From Streptacidiphilus sp. P02-A3a (lineage in GTDB: Bacteria; Actinomycetota; Actinomycetes; Streptomycetales; Streptomycetaceae), in contig NZ_CP048289.1 in assembly GCF_014084105.1 (NCBI RefSeq), positions 2,055,922 to 2,119,921 on the forward strand: 64,000 bases of DNA, written 5' to 3'. Positions 26,205 through 36,395 of the stretch are shown here, piece by piece. Numbering within the stretch: position 1 is the stretch's first letter; the number at the start of each line of letters is the position of its first letter. The notes below the pieces were generated by a model. It was not told where the DNA came from and did no database searches. It saw nothing but the letters and a program-made list of their open reading frames with translations. The position numbers and the translations under genes were made by a program.

Positions 26205-27377
26205 TCAGGTCGCGGCCGAAGCCGGAACGGTGGCGTTGGCCGCGTCGGCGGCGGCGCGGACCAGGCGGGTGTTCTCGGCTGCCGCGCCGCCGGGGAAGGC
26301 GTAGCGGCGGCGGGTGTAGCCGTAGGCGAGACCGCTGTGCGGGTCGGCGAAGGACTGGGAGCCGTCCGCGCCGGGGTGGCCGAAGGAGCCGGGGTTGAGC
26401 ACCGGGTAGAGGTCCGCGACGGCGGTGAAGCCGACGCCGTAGGCGCTGTGGCCGCCGGTGACCAGGTTCAGGCCGACGGACTGGATCTGCCCGAAGGCGG
26501 CCACCGTGTCCGGCGTCAGCAGCGGCGGGAGGCCGTCGGTGCCGGTGGTCGCCGCCGCGTACATCCGCGCCAGTCCGCGCGCGGAGGCGACGCCGCCGAC
26601 CGAGGCCGGGGCCTTGGCCCGGATCACCGGGTGGTTGGGCAGGGTGTCCAGGGCGGGCGCGTCCGGCCGCTTCTGGTTGAAGGCGATGCCGAGCAGGGCC
26701 GGTGGCGTCACCGGGTTCGCGGCCACCTGCGCCAGCTGCTCCGGGGTGGGCCGCATCGGCTGGGTGGTGAGGAAGCGCGGCTCCTGCTCCGGCGGGAGCC
26801 CCAGGTAGAAGTCGATGCCGTAGGGCGCGCGGATGTGCTCCTCGAAGTGCTGCTGGATGCTGCGGCCGGTGGCCCGGAACACCACCTCGCCGATCAGCGC
26901 CCCGGCCACCAGCGCGTGGTAGCCGAAGGCGGTCCCCGGCCGCCAGTAGGGGGTCTGCGCCGCCATCCGGGCGGCCAGCACCCGGTCGTCGGCGAGCTCG
27001 TCCAGGGTGAAGCCCGCGACCGCGCCGACCACACCCGCGCGGTGCGCCAACAGCTCGCGCACGGTGAGGTGTTGCTTGCCAGCCGCGCCGAACTCGGGCC
27101 AGTAGTAGCTCACTTGCTGATCGAGCTCAAGTGCGCCCTGCTGCACCAGCAGCGCGGCCACCAGGTAGGCGGCGCCCTTGGTGCAGGAGTACACGCCGGT
27201 CAGCGAGTCGCCGGAGATCTCCGGTCCGGTCCACAAGTCCACGACCTGCTTCCCCTGGTGATATATCGTCAGTTGTGCCGCGTAGTCGCCGCCCTCCGCC
27301 GCGGCGACCGCGTGGAACTCCTCGCGGACCGCTTCGAAGCCGGTGGCGACGGTGCCGTGCGTGGTGTGCTGGTCCAT
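26205..27377 (-). CDS. Serine hydrolase, class C beta-lactamase fold
   Basis: 390-residue penicillin-binding-protein-like esterase. Nucleophile motif SCTK (SxxK) at about residue 72, Tyr motif YHALVAG (about 165) in place of YxN, and GHPGADGS near residue 340 in place of KTG, a combination typical of EstB-like carboxylesterases rather than true beta-lactamases. No signal peptide, so cytoplasmic. ATG 27377. Divergent from the SARP regulator with 114 bases between the starts, which may allow shared control. Confidence 0.92.
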   Translation of the reverse strand: MDQHTTHGTVATGFEAVREEFHAVAAAEGGDYAAQLTIYHQGKQVVDLWTGPEISGDSLTGVYSCTKGAAYLVAALLVQQGALELDQQVSYYWPEFGAAGKQHLTVRELLAHRAGVVGAVAGFTLDELADDRVLAARMAAQTPYWRPGTAFGYHALVAGALIGEVVFRATGRSIQQHFEEHIRAPYGIDFYLGLPPEQEPRFLTTQPMRPTPEQLAQVAANPVTPPALLGIAFNQKRPDAPALDTLPNHPVIRAKAPASVGGVASARGLARMYAAATTGTDGLPPLLTPDTVAAFGQIQSVGLNLVTGGHSAYGVGFTAVADLYPVLNPGSFGHPGADGSQSFADPHSGLAYGYTRRRYAFPGGAAAENTRLVRAAADAANATVPASAAT

Positions 27378-27491
27378 CGGTTGCGTTGCTCCCCGTTGGT
27401 TCGGTGTCGAGTCGCCAGCACAACCCGCTCCGCCGCCGATCGATTCCCGAACCGGGGCCGGAATCGGCCGGTGTCGCCGGTGCGGTCGGGC

Positions 27492-30400
27492 ATGGACGAC
27501 AATGGCCAGGTGCAGTACGGCATCCTCGGGACCACACAGGCGCTTCGGAACGACGGCACCCCGGTCGCGGTCGGGGGGCCGCGGCTGCGCGCGCTGCTGG
27601 CCGCGCTGGCGCTGCGGGCCGGGAAACCGGTCCCATCCTGGGTGCTGATCGAGGAGGTCTGGGGGCAGGACCCGCCGGCCGACCCGCAGGACGCGCTGCA
27701 GACGCTGGTGGCCCGGCTGCGCCGGGCGCTCGGACCGCAGGAGCTGGCCTCCGTCCCCGACGGGTACCGGCTGACCTCGGCCGACACGGATCTGTCGCGG
27801 TTCGAGGCGCTGGCCGCCGAGGACAGCGCCGAGTCGCTGCGCGCCGCGCTGGCCCTGTGGCGCGGGCCCGCGCTCGTGGACCTGCCGGACCGCACCGACG
27901 CCGCCGCCCGCTGCGAGGCGCAGCGCGAGGCGGCGCGGCGGCGGCTGCTGGAGGCGGAGCTGGCGCTGGGCCGGGCCGAGGAGGTGCTCCGGGAGCTGGC
28001 CGGGATGGTCGAGCGGCAGCCACTGGACGAGTCGTTGCAGCTCCTGCGGCTGCGCGCGCTGAGCGCGGCCGGGCGCGCCCCGGAGGCGCTGCTCGGGTAC
28101 GAGGAGTTCCGGCTCCGCCTGGCCGACGCCCTGGGCACCGACCCGGGCCCGGCGCTCCGCGCCCTGCACGCCACCCTGCTGACCCACCCCGGCCCGGTGG
28201 ACCCGGTGCCGGTGGCACCACCCGAGGCCATAGCCGTGCCCGTACCCGTGCCCGTGCCCGCCTCCGCTGCGGCGAACTTCCGGCCCCGGTTGACCAGCTT
28301 CGTCGGGCGGGACGCCGACCTGGTCGGCCTGCGGTCCGCGCTGGCGGGGCGGCGGCTGCTGACGCTGACCGGCCCGGGCGGCAGCGGCAAGACCCGGCTG
28401 GCGCAGGAGGCCGCCCGCAGCGAGCCGGCCGAGGCCTTCCCGGACGGCGTGTGGCTGGTCGAGCTGGCGCCGCTGGACGATCCGCAGTCCGTGCCCGGCG
28501 CGGTCCTCAGCGCGCTGGGCCTGCGGGCGACCCTGCTGCACGTCGGCAGCAAGACGGCGGAGGTGCTGGGCACACCCGCCGAGCCGGACTCGCCGATGGA
28601 ACGGCTGCTCGACCACTGCGCCGGGCGGCGGCTGCTGATCGTGCTGGACAACTGCGAGCACCTGGTCCAGGCGGCGGCCGAACTCGCCGAGCAGATCGTG
28701 GCGAACTGTCCCGGGGTGACCGTGCTGGCGACCAGCCGCGAACCGCTGGGAGTGCCGGGCGAGGCGGTACTGCCGGTCGAGCCGCTGCCGGACCGGGCCG
28801 CGCTGCGGCTGCTGGCCGAGCGCGGCGCGGTCGATCCCGAGCGCGATCCGGAGGCCTGCGCGGAGATCTGCCGACGGCTGGACGGGCTGCCGCTGGCGAT
28901 CGAGCTGGCGGCGGCCCGGCTACGGGCACTGACGCCACGTCAGCTCGCCGACCGGCTCGACCGCCGCTTCCAGTTGCTCACCGGCGGCAGCCGCACCCAC
29001 CTGCCCCGGCAGCAGACGCTGCGGGCGGTGGTGGACTGGAGCTGGGATCTGCTGGACAAGCCGGAGCGGCTGCTGCTGGCCCGGCTGTCGGTGTTCGCGG
29101 GCGGCTGGACCCTGGACGCCGCCGAGCAGGTCTGCGTGGACGAATGGCTGCCGTCGGCCGAGATCGCCCCGCTGCTGGCCTCACTGGTCGACAAGTCGCT
29201 GGTCCAGGCGTCGCTGGAGTCGTCCGCCCCGCGCTACCGGATGCTGGAGACCATCCACGAGTACGCGACTGAGCGACGACAGGAACTGCCGGACAGTCAA
29301 CAGATGACAGATCGCCATATCTGTCACTACCGTGAGCTGGCCCGGGTCACCGATCCGCTGCTGCGCGGCCGGGACCAGCGCGCCGCCCTCGACCTGCTGG
29401 AGGTCGAGCACGACAACCTCCGGACCGCCCTGCGCCGCGCCGTCGCCACCGGTGCCGAGCACGACGCGCTCTCCCTGGCGCTGTCCCTGTCCTGGTTCTG
29501 GCAGCTGCGCAACTACGAGTCCGAGAGCCACACCTGGTTCGCCGCCGCCACCGCGCTGCATCCGGGCGACCCGTTCGCGGTGCCGCCGGTGCCGCTCGTC
29601 CAGGGCCCGATGGACCTGCCCCCGCCCTGGTCGCCGGAGGTGCTGGCGGAGGCCCGCCGGGCCGTGGCGCTGTGCGGGTTCGTCAGCGCCCAGACCGTCT
29701 TCAGTCGCAACCCCGACCCGGAACTGGTCCTGGCCGGCGACCGGGTGCGTCTGGCCTACCCGCCGGAGCTGCCGCAGTCCGCCACGCTCCCGGCGCTGTT
29801 CCGGGTCTACGCGCTGATGTTCACCGGCCAGTTCGAGTACATCGTCGACACCGTCGAGGACATCGTCCGGGGCTGCCGGGCGCAGGGGCTGGAGTGGGAG
29901 CTGGCCTTCGCGCTGCAACTGCGCGGCAAGATCTCCAACGACCAGCCCGACGCCCTGCCCGCCGCCCGCGCGGACGCCCAGGAGAGCCTGGACCTGTTCA
30001 CCCGCCTCGGCGACAGCTGGGGCATGGCCGAGGCGCTGGCCGGTCAGGCCGAGAACGCGAGCTTCACCGGCGACTTCGAACTCGCCGTGCACGCCTCCGG
30101 CCGGGCCATCGAACTCGCCCGGGGCATCGGCGCCGAGCCGGACCTGGCCATGCTCGAAGTCCGGCACGGCGACGCGCTGGTCTGCCTCGGCCGACTGGAC
30201 GAGGGGGAGCGGTACCTGCTCGCGGGCATCGCCGACGCCAGGACACACGGCCCCCGGGGGCAGGGCGCGGGCTTCTTCGGCAGCTGCATGCTAGCCCTGC
30301 TCCGCGCCCACCAGGGGCGTCTCGACGAGGCCAGGACGCTGGTCGAGGCGCTGCTGCGGGGCCCCGAGCTCAGCTTCGGCGAGCAGCTCGCCGGGCTGGT

Positions 30401-30854
30401 CGAAGGCATGCTCGGCTGGCTGGACGCCAGGCAGGGGCACCCCCGGGAGGGACTGCTGCGGCTGCGGGCCGGGGTGGCCCAGCTGGAGCGGCAGGAGATA
30501 CCCTCGCCCTGGTCGGTGGGACAGCTCGCGCTGGTGCTGGCCCCCTCGGTCGCCTCCGTGCTGCTGGAGAACGCCCGCCACCAGCCCGCCCCCGGCGCCG
30601 CGCCCGCCGACTACGCGTGGGACGCCGCCGCGCTGCTCGGCGCCTACGAGGCGCTGCGGATCCGCCCGGTCAACCACTACCTGGAGCACCTGGAGGTCCA
30701 GGCGACCACCGAGGCGCTGCGGCAGCTGCTCGGCGACCAGGCCTTCGACCGGGCCCACGCCCGAGGCCGGCAACTGGACCTGGTCGGGGCCGTCGCCCTG
30801 ATGCGCGGCGACGGCCCCGACCAGGAACAGCGCGAGCCCGGGCGCTCCGACTGA
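27492..30854 (+). CDS. AfsR/SARP-type regulator with NB-ARC and TPR domains
   Basis: 1120 residues. Domains in order: SARP winged-helix DNA-binding domain (about 5-95), bacterial transcriptional activation domain (about 100-245), a Pro/Val linker, an NB-ARC/STAND ATPase with P-loop GPGGSGKTRLAQEAA (about 295), VLDNCEHL Walker B and a GLPLAIELAAARLRALTP block, then TPR-like helices (about 620-1100). SARP proteins activate secondary-metabolite and phosphate-related genes by binding direct repeats with 11-bp spacing. ATG 27492 lacks a ribosome site; GTG 27510 is an alternative. No biosynthetic cluster adjoins; the DrrAB exporter operon next to it carries 11-bp repeats. Confidence 0.93.
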   Translation: MDDNGQVQYGILGTTQALRNDGTPVAVGGPRLRALLAALALRAGKPVPSWVLIEEVWGQDPPADPQDALQTLVARLRRALGPQELASVPDGYRLTSADTDLSRFEALAAEDSAESLRAALALWRGPALVDLPDRTDAAARCEAQREAARRRLLEAELALGRAEEVLRELAGMVERQPLDESLQLLRLRALSAAGRAPEALLGYEEFRLRLADALGTDPGPALRALHATLLTHPGPVDPVPVAPPEAIAVPVPVPVPASAAANFRPRLTSFVGRDADLVGLRSALAGRRLLTLTGPGGSGKTRLAQEAARSEPAEAFPDGVWLVELAPLDDPQSVPGAVLSALGLRATLLHVGSKTAEVLGTPAEPDSPMERLLDHCAGRRLLIVLDNCEHLVQAAAELAEQIVANCPGVTVLATSREPLGVPGEAVLPVEPLPDRAALRLLAERGAVDPERDPEACAEICRRLDGLPLAIELAAARLRALTPRQLADRLDRRFQLLTGGSRTHLPRQQTLRAVVDWSWDLLDKPERLLLARLSVFAGGWTLDAAEQVCVDEWLPSAEIAPLLASLVDKSLVQASLESSAPRYRMLETIHEYATERRQELPDSQQMTDRHICHYRELARVTDPLLRGRDQRAALDLLEVEHDNLRTALRRAVATGAEHDALSLALSLSWFWQLRNYESESHTWFAAATALHPGDPFAVPPVPLVQGPMDLPPPWSPEVLAEARRAVALCGFVSAQTVFSRNPDPELVLAGDRVRLAYPPELPQSATLPALFRVYALMFTGQFEYIVDTVEDIVRGCRAQGLEWELAFALQLRGKISNDQPDALPAARADAQESLDLFTRLGDSWGMAEALAGQAENASFTGDFELAVHASGRAIELARGIGAEPDLAMLEVRHGDALVCLGRLDEGERYLLAGIADARTHGPRGQGAGFFGSCMLALLRAHQGRLDEARTLVEALLRGPELSFGEQLAGLVEGMLGWLDARQGHPREGLLRLRAGVAQLERQEIPSPWSVGQLALVLAPSVASVLLENARHQPAPGAAPADYAWDAAALLGAYEALRIRPVNHYLEHLEVQATTEALRQLLGDQAFDRAHARGRQLDLVGAVALMRGDGPDQEQREPGRSD

Positions 30855-30871
30855 ACAGGTCCTTCCTGGAC

Positions 30872-31699
30872 TCAGGTCTTCTTCTTGAACTTCGCCACCG
30901 CCAGCGGCGCGAAGACCACCGTCAGCCCCGCCGACCAGGCCAGCACCTGGAGCGCCGGGTGCAGCGCCGGACCGCCGTCGATCAGCGCCCGGCTCGCGTC
31001 CGCCAGCGCCGACAGCGGGTTGACCTTGGTGAACGCCTGCAGCCAGCCCGGCATGGTGCCGGTCGGCGCGAACACCGAACTGCCGAACTGCAGGGGCATG
31101 ATCACCAGCATTCCGACGCCCTGCACCGCCTGGGCGCTCTTCATCGACATGCCGAGCAGCATCGAGATCCACACCACGGACGAGCCGAACGCCAGCGCCA
31201 GGCCCAGCGCCGCCAGCAACTGCAGCGGTCCGGTGTGGATCCGCAGCCCCAGCGTCATCGCGAAGCCCAGCAGCACCATCAGCGACACCAGGCAACGCAG
31301 CGTCTCCGACAGCAGTTTGGCGATCAGCACCGAGCTGCGCCCGATCGGCAGCGTGCGGAACCGGTCCATCACGCCGGTGGTGAAGTCCGTGTTCAGGCCG
31401 GTGCCCACGGCCATCGCCAGGTTCAGCCCGATCTGGCCGAGCATCCCGGGGACCATGTACTGGATGTAGTTGGACTGGTTGCCCGACACCGCGCCGCCGA
31501 AGACGTACACGAAGATCAGGGTGAACAGGATCGGCATCAGCAGGGCGTCGATCATCGACTCCGGGTCCGCCTTGATCCGCATCAGGTTGCGCCGGGTCAG
31601 CGCGCTGATGTGGTGCAGCGAGGCCCGCAGGCTGATCCGCTGGTCCCCGTACGCGGCCGCCGTCTCCGCCGTCGGGGCGGGGGCTGTCAGCACACTCAT
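30872..31699 (-). CDS. ABC-2 type transporter permease (DrrB-like)
   Basis: 275-residue membrane permease of a drug-export ABC transporter. Six membrane segments starting at about residue 55 (ALLMPILFTLIFVYVFGG); the ABC-2 signature region around residues 75-110 (YMVPGMLGQIGLNLAMAVG) and FRTLPIGRSSVLIAKLLSE match DrrB. It overlaps the ATP-binding gene by 4 bases and is translated after it. Convergent with the SARP regulator gene, 17 bases apart. Substrate is not predictable. Confidence 0.93.
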   Translation of the reverse strand: MSVLTAPAPTAETAAAYGDQRISLRASLHHISALTRRNLMRIKADPESMIDALLMPILFTLIFVYVFGGAVSGNQSNYIQYMVPGMLGQIGLNLAMAVGTGLNTDFTTGVMDRFRTLPIGRSSVLIAKLLSETLRCLVSLMVLLGFAMTLGLRIHTGPLQLLAALGLALAFGSSVVWISMLLGMSMKSAQAVQGVGMLVIMPLQFGSSVFAPTGTMPGWLQAFTKVNPLSALADASRALIDGGPALHPALQVLAWSAGLTVVFAPLAVAKFKKKT

Positions 31700-32673
31700 G
31701 CCACACTCTCCAAACGCTTCCGGTCCGGGGCCGATCCGGCGCCGGTGATCGACAGGAACACCTCGTCCAGGCTGGGCATCCGGGTCTCGATCGCGGCTAT
31801 GCCGAACCCGCCGAGTCCCAGCTCGGCCACCACGGCCGTCAGTTGGTCATCGTCCGCGATGGTGAGCTGGACCACCCCGGCCGCCGGATCGGCGGTCGCG
31901 CCGTGCGCGGCCAGGCAGCGCGCCATCGACTGCAACTCCTCGGCCCGGGCCGGGCGCACCGTCAGCGTCTGCCCGCCGACCTGGCGCTTGAGCGCGTCGA
32001 CGCTGCCGTCGGCGATCACCCGGCCCCGGTCGATCACCGTCAGGTCGTCCGCCAACTGCTCGGCCTCCTCCATGTACTGGGTGGTCAGCAGCACCGTCGA
32101 ACCCTCGCGGACCATCCGCTGGACCTCGTCCCACACCTCGGTACGGGTGCGCGGGTCCAGGCCGGTGGTCGGCTCGTCCAGGAACAGCACCCGCGGCTGC
32201 CCGATCATCGACGCGGCCAGGTCCAGCCGCCGCCGCATGCCGCCGGAGTACGTCTTCGCCGGACGCTTGGCGGCCTCGGTCAGCGAGAAGCGCTCCAGCA
32301 GCTCGGTGGCGCGCTGCTTGGACCCCTTCGCGGACAGGTCGAGCAGCCGCCCGATCAGGTACAGGTTCTCGTAGCCGGACAGGAACTCGTCGACCGAGGC
32401 GTACTGCCCGGTCAGCCCGATCGCCCGGCGCAGCTGCCGCGGCTGCCTGGCGACGTCCCAGCCCGCGACGGTGGCGCTGCCCGCGTCGGCCTTGACCAGC
32501 GTCGACAGGATCCGGATGAGGGTGGTCTTGCCCGCCCCGTTCGGCCCCAGCACCCCCCGGACACTGCCCTCGCGGACACTCAGGTCCACGCCGTCCAGTG
32601 CCTTGGTCTCCCCGTAGTACTTAGCCAGTCCCCGTACCTCGACGGCCGGGGCGTTCGTAGAACTCGATGTCAT
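31696..32673 (-). CDS. ABC transporter ATP-binding protein (DrrA-like)
   Basis: 325 residues. Walker [14 protein letters not shown]-loop [13 protein letters not shown], signature [12 protein letters not shown], Walker [15 protein letters not shown], and the DrrA C-terminal extension with [11 protein letters not shown] and MPSLDEVFL. Pairs with the following permease to export hydrophobic drugs or antibiotics. ATG 32673. The upstream region (32696-32778) carries six heptamers in 11-bp steps, the arrangement recognised by SARP or PhoP regulators. Confidence 0.95.
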   Translation of the reverse strand: MTSSSTNAPAVEVRGLAKYYGETKALDGVDLSVREGSVRGVLGPNGAGKTTLIRILSTLVKADAGSATVAGWDVARQPRQLRRAIGLTGQYASVDEFLSGYENLYLIGRLLDLSAKGSKQRATELLERFSLTEAAKRPAKTYSGGMRRRLDLAASMIGQPRVLFLDEPTTGLDPRTRTEVWDEVQRMVREGSTVLLTTQYMEEAEQLADDLTVIDRGRVIADGSVDALKRQVGGQTLTVRPARAEELQSMARCLAAHGATADPAAGVVQLTIADDDQLTAVVAELGLGGFGIAAIETRMPSLDEVFLSITGAGSAPDRKRLESVA

Positions 32674-32695
32674 GCACCAAGCTTCGCCGCCGCTC

Positions 32696-32778
32696 CCGTC
32701 ACCCCACCGTCACCCGCCCGGCCGCCTCCCCCGGCTCGCTGTCAGCGCCCTGTCAGCCTCCCGTCAGGGCTCCGTCAG
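32696..32778 (-). promoter_or_regulatory. Array of 11-bp direct repeats upstream of drrA
   Basis: Reading toward drrA, heptamers CTGACGG, CTGACGG, CTGACAG and CTGACAG stand at 32772-32778, 32761-32767, 32750-32756 and 32739-32745, each separated by 4 bases, an exact 11-bp period. Two further copies GTGACGG lie at 32707-32713 and 32696-32702, again 11 bp apart. Heptamer plus 4-base spacer is the layout of SARP binding sites; the proximal pair (GTCACCC on the other strand) also resembles PhoP-box units. The most distal copy overlaps the stop codon of the penicillin-binding protein gene. Confidence 0.6.
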
Positions 32779-35099
32779 CCGTTGGTCCCGCCCCCGATCC
32801 CGCCGTTGCCGGTCGTCCCGCCGTTGCCGGTCGTCCCGCCGTTGCCGGTGGTCCCGCCGGTGCCGACCCAGCCGGTCCAGCCCGTCCCGCCGTTGCCGTA
32901 CGTACCGCCGTTGCCGTACGTACCGCCGTTGCCGTACGTGCCGCCGTTGTCACCGTACGTGCCACCGTTGCCGTTGCCGCCGTCGGTGCCGGTGTAGCTG
33001 GAGCTCGGGTCCGGGGTGGGGACCGCGTCGTCCGGGCGTGGGGCGAAGGAGAGCTCGATGTCCGGCTTCCCGTTCATCGAGGCCGTCATCGCCTGCTTCC
33101 AGATCGGCCCGGAGGTGAGGTAGCCGTAGGCGTTCTGGTACTCGACGCCGCTGATGGTGTACCACGGGTCGAGCGAGTCGTTCGGGTTGTCCGGGTTGGA
33201 CACCACCGTGGCGTCGGAGATCTGCTTGGTGTACCCGGCGAACCAGGCCTGGTTGTCGTTGTTGGTGGTACCGGTCTTGCCCGCGTCGGACCAGTCGATG
33301 CCGACGGTCGCGCCGGTGCCCTCGTCCGAGACCACCGAGGCGAGCAGGGTGTTCACACCCGCCGCCGTGCTCCGCCGCATCACCCGGTGGCAGTCGGCGG
33401 ACGGCACCGGCAGGCTCTTGCCGCCGGAGTCGGTGACGCTGGTGATCGCGATCGCGTTGCAGTACACGCCGTTGTTGGCGAAGGTGGCGTACGCGTCGGC
33501 GATCTGGAGCGGGGTCAGCGCGTTGACGCCCAGGGTCAGCGACTGCACCTGGGCCAGCGGCACCAGCCCGTTCGGGCTGCCCGCGTAGCTCAGCCCCAGG
33601 CTCTGCGCCATGTGGACCACGTTGCAGAGCCCGACCTTGGCCTCCAGCGGTACGAAGTAGGTGTTCACCGAGGCGGCCATGGCCTGCACCATGTTGATGT
33701 TGCCCGGGGCCTTCGAGGTGTCGTTCATGTCGCCGCTGACCGCCGGGTGCACCACGCCGGAGCAGTCGGTCATCTCCGGGTAGTCGGCGGTGGCGGGCGT
33801 GTCGTAGCTGTAGCTGAGCGGGATTCCCTGCTCCAGGGCGGTCGCGGCGGTGACCGCCTTGAACACCGAGCCGGTCGGGAACCCCTCGCCGCCGTTGTAG
33901 TCGGCGTTGGCGTTGTAGTTGATCTCGGTCTCGTTGCCGTTGTCACCGTACGGGCGGCTCTGCGCCATCGCCAGGATCCTGCCGGTGCCCGGCTGGACCA
34001 TGGTGGTCGAGGCGGCGGCCCGGTTGCCGGCCAGGACGTTGTCGGCGACGGCCTGGTTCTCGGCCGCCTGGTCCACCGGGTCGAGCGTCGTGTGGATCTG
34101 CAACCCGCCGTGGTCCCACAGGGCTTGGCGGGCCGACGCGGTCCTGCCGAAGGCCGGGTCCTGCAACACCACGTCCTCGACGTAGTTGCAGAAGAAGCCC
34201 TCGTCCTGCTGCGCGGTGATGCAGCCGGTGCGCGGCCAGGTCACCTTCAGGTTCAGCGGGGTGGCCTCCGCCTCGGTCGCCTGCAACTGGGTGATCGTGT
34301 CGTAGTTGGCCATCGCGGCCAGCACCTCGTTGCGGCGCTGGAGCGCCTCGACCGGGTTCACCGTCGGGTCGTACTCCGACGGGGACTGTTCGAGACCGGC
34401 CAGCAGGGCGGCCTGAGTGAGCGTCAACTGACTGGCGTGGACGCTGAAGTAGAGCTCGGACGCGGCCTCGATGCCGTACGCGCCCTCACCGAAGTAGGTG
34501 ATGTTGAGGTAGTCGTCGAGGATCTGCTGCTTGGACAGGTCCTCCTCCAACTTGATGGCGTAGCGCAGCTCCTGGATCTTCCGGCCGGTGGTCTGCCGGG
34601 TCGCCTCGGCCAGCTTGGAGGGGCTGTCACCCGCCTCGTAGATGAAGACGTTCTTGACGTACTGCTGCGTCAGTGTCGAGCCGCCCTGGGTGGTCGCCCC
34701 GGCGCTCGCGTTCTTGGTGAGGGCGCGCAGCGTTCCCTCAAGGTCTATCGCGCCGTGCTGGTAGTAGCGGTGGTCCTCGATGTCGATCAGCGCGTTCTGC
34801 ATCACCGGCGCGATCTTGCTCAGCGGCACCGTCGTCCGGTTCTGGCCCTGCGCGTAGACCTTGGCCATGATCCCGCCGTCGGCGTCGTAGATGGTCGACG
34901 ACTGCCCGAGATCGGGGATGGCGAGGTCATTGGGGATGTTGTTGAAGTCGTTGGCGGCGGCCTTGGCGCTGAGGCCGATCGCGCCGACCGCGGGTATTCC
35001 GAGACCGGCGACCAGGACGCCGGCGAGGACGCTGCCACCGAGCAGACGTATGCCGAAGCCGATCTTGTGACCGACCGGAACAGACCTCTTAGCTGCCAT
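32775..35099 (-). CDS. Class A penicillin-binding protein
   Basis: 774-residue bifunctional peptidoglycan synthase. One membrane anchor near residues 15-45; glycosyltransferase motifs [19 protein letters not shown] and [12 protein letters not shown] (about 115-160); transpeptidase motifs GSVFK (SxxK, about 417), ASVNTYF (SxN, about 477) and AGKTGTT (KTG, about 600). ATG 35099 chosen. The C-terminal 70 residues are a low-complexity tail of GGTYGN and GGTTGN hexapeptides encoded by 18-bp DNA repeats; tails rich in Gly/Asn/Thr occur in actinobacterial PbpA-like proteins but vary in length between strains. Confidence 0.95.
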   Translation of the reverse strand: MAAKRSVPVGHKIGFGIRLLGGSVLAGVLVAGLGIPAVGAIGLSAKAAANDFNNIPNDLAIPDLGQSSTIYDADGGIMAKVYAQGQNRTTVPLSKIAPVMQNALIDIEDHRYYQHGAIDLEGTLRALTKNASAGATTQGGSTLTQQYVKNVFIYEAGDSPSKLAEATRQTTGRKIQELRYAIKLEEDLSKQQILDDYLNITYFGEGAYGIEAASELYFSVHASQLTLTQAALLAGLEQSPSEYDPTVNPVEALQRRNEVLAAMANYDTITQLQATEAEATPLNLKVTWPRTGCITAQQDEGFFCNYVEDVVLQDPAFGRTASARQALWDHGGLQIHTTLDPVDQAAENQAVADNVLAGNRAAASTTMVQPGTGRILAMAQSRPYGDNGNETEINYNANADYNGGEGFPTGSVFKAVTAATALEQGIPLSYSYDTPATADYPEMTDCSGVVHPAVSGDMNDTSKAPGNINMVQAMAASVNTYFVPLEAKVGLCNVVHMAQSLGLSYAGSPNGLVPLAQVQSLTLGVNALTPLQIADAYATFANNGVYCNAIAITSVTDSGGKSLPVPSADCHRVMRRSTAAGVNTLLASVVSDEGTGATVGIDWSDAGKTGTTNNDNQAWFAGYTKQISDATVVSNPDNPNDSLDPWYTISGVEYQNAYGYLTSGPIWKQAMTASMNGKPDIELSFAPRPDDAVPTPDPSSSYTGTDGGNGNGGTYGDNGGTYGNGGTYGNGGTYGNGGTGWTGWVGTGGTTGNGGTTGNGGTTGNGGIGGGTNG
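32800..32990. repeat. 18-bp coding repeats in penicillin-binding protein tail
   Basis: Three copies of an 18-bp unit around GTTGCCGGTCGTCCCGCC (GTTGCC at 32805, 32823, 32841) and three to four copies around GTTGCCGTACGTACCGCC (from about 32892). They encode GGTTGN and GGTYGN on the minus strand. Perfect or near-perfect units imply recent expansion by slippage. Confidence 0.85.
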
Positions 35100-35184
35100 G
35101 AGCACAAGATAGTTGGCCGCCGCATCGTCGGCAGCAGTCGGCCCACCCTGTCGTGTCACAAGCTTGCGACAAAGTCCCGGTCGC

Positions 35185-35222
35185 GGGAACCGCGCTGGGA
35201 ATCGCCGGGGAACCGCGCTGGG
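35185..35222. repeat. 15-bp direct repeat between panB and PBP
   Basis: GGGAACCGCGCTGGG occurs at 35185-35199 and 35208-35222 (23-bp step), in the short gap between panB and the penicillin-binding protein gene. Probably a small duplication; no function seen. Confidence 0.6.
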
Positions 35223-35225
35223 GGA

Positions 35226-35265
35226 GGGGCGCGGACGTCGGGGTGTGGGTCGGCGTCCGCGCCCC
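35226..35265. terminator. panB terminator
   Basis: GGGGCGCGGACG / CGTCCGCGCCCC, 12-bp arms and 16-base loop, 20 bases beyond the minus-strand panB stop. Confidence 0.75.
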
Positions 35266-35285
35266 CTGCCGGGGGTGAGCCGGCG

Positions 35286-36203
35286 TCAGTGGAAGCTGTG
35301 CTCCGCGGCGGGGAAGCTGCCGCCGATGACGTCCGCCGCGTAGGCGCGGGCGGCGTCGCCGAGGGTGGCCCGCAGGTCGGCGTACTGCTTGACGAAGGAC
35401 GGCACCGAGCCCTTGGTCATGCCCGCCATGTCGGTCCACACCAGGACCTGGGCGTCGCAGTCCGGGCCCGCGCCGATGCCGACGGTCGGGATCTGCAGCG
35501 AGGCGGTGACCTGCGCGGCCAGCTCGGCCGGGACGGCCTCCAGGACCACCGCGAAGGCGCCCGCCGAGGCGACCGTCTTGGCGTCGCGCAGCAGTTGGTG
35601 CGCCGCCTCGTCGCCCCGGCCCTGGACCGGGTAGCCGCCGAAGGCGTTCACCGACTGCGGGGTCAGGCCCAGGTGCGCCATCACCGGGATACCGGCCTGC
35701 ACCATCTGCTCGATGGCGGGCGCGGAGCGCTCGCCGCCCTCCAGCTTGATCGCGCCGACGCCCGCCTCCTTCAGCAGCCGGGTCCCGCTGTGCAGGGCCT
35801 GCGTCGGGGACTCCTGGTAGGAGCCGAACGGCAGGTCGGCGACGATCAGCGCGCGCTTGGTGCCGCGGACGACGGCGGCGGACAGCATCACCATCTGGTC
35901 CATGGTCACCGGCACGGTGTTCTCGTAGCCGAGGTGACAGTTGCCCGCCGAGTCCCCGACCAGCAGCACCGGGATCCCGGCCTCGTCGAAGACCGACGCG
36001 GTGAGCGCGTCGTACGCGGTGAGCATCGGCCAGCGCTCCCCGCGCCGCTTGGCGGCGGCCAGGTCGCGGACGGTCACCCGGCGGTGGCTGACCCCGCCGT
36101 ACAGGCTCGTCGGCACCTTCGCGGCGGACGCGGGCGCGCCAGGCGTGGCGGGGGTGGTGGGAGCGGATGGTGCGACGGCAGGCTGAAGCGAACCGTTCTG
36201 CAT
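35286..36203 (-). CDS. panB: Ketopantoate hydroxymethyltransferase
   Basis: 305-residue enzyme making 2-dehydropantoate from 3-methyl-2-oxobutanoate and methylene-tetrahydrofolate, the first step to pantothenate and coenzyme A. Motifs: [39 protein letters not shown] (metal-binding Asp), [33 protein letters not shown] and [20 protein letters not shown]. An Ala/Pro-rich N-terminal extension of about 35 residues precedes the domain. ATG 36203 has AGGAGAC about 7 bases upstream. Divergent from the MFS-TetR operon. Confidence 0.95.
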   Translation of the reverse strand: MQNGSLQPAVAPSAPTTPATPGAPASAAKVPTSLYGGVSHRRVTVRDLAAAKRRGERWPMLTAYDALTASVFDEAGIPVLLVGDSAGNCHLGYENTVPVTMDQMVMLSAAVVRGTKRALIVADLPFGSYQESPTQALHSGTRLLKEAGVGAIKLEGGERSAPAIEQMVQAGIPVMAHLGLTPQSVNAFGGYPVQGRGDEAAHQLLRDAKTVASAGAFAVVLEAVPAELAAQVTASLQIPTVGIGAGPDCDAQVLVWTDMAGMTKGSVPSFVKQYADLRATLGDAARAYAADVIGGSFPAAEHSFH

Positions 36204-36344
36204 GACAGGTCTCCTGTACTGGGTCGTCTCGTGGCGCCGCAGGGGCGTCCCCGGATTCCCTTCCATGCTGTCACGCCGCACCCCGTGCGCAAAGGGGCGG
36301 GGGCGCCCCTATCGACCGGACGGCAGCGCCGATCGTTGCCGAAG

Positions 36345-36377
36345 ATTTACGATACGAGACGTACTCGTATCGTAAAT
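36345..36377. promoter_or_regulatory. Operator of MFS-TetR operon
   Basis: Perfect inverted repeat with 14-bp arms ATTTACGATACGAG and CTCGTATCGTAAAT around a 5-base centre. It ends 18 bases before the MFS start and covers the -35 area; a TAGGCT hexamer (36383-36388) 7 bases before the ATG is the likely -10. The TetR gene that closes the operon is the obvious ligand-responsive repressor. Confidence 0.82.
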
Positions 36378-36395
36378 GAGGTTAGGCTGATCCCC

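Noticed and set aside
27492..32673. SARP regulator plus DrrAB exporter as a sign of an antibiotic cluster
   Set aside because: No polyketide, peptide or other biosynthetic enzymes lie within the window on either side; regulator and exporter alone do not make a cluster.
32800..32990. Regular repeats as a CRISPR array
   Set aside because: Units are 18 bp without spacers, lie in frame inside a coding region and encode a Gly-rich tail; no cas genes nearby.
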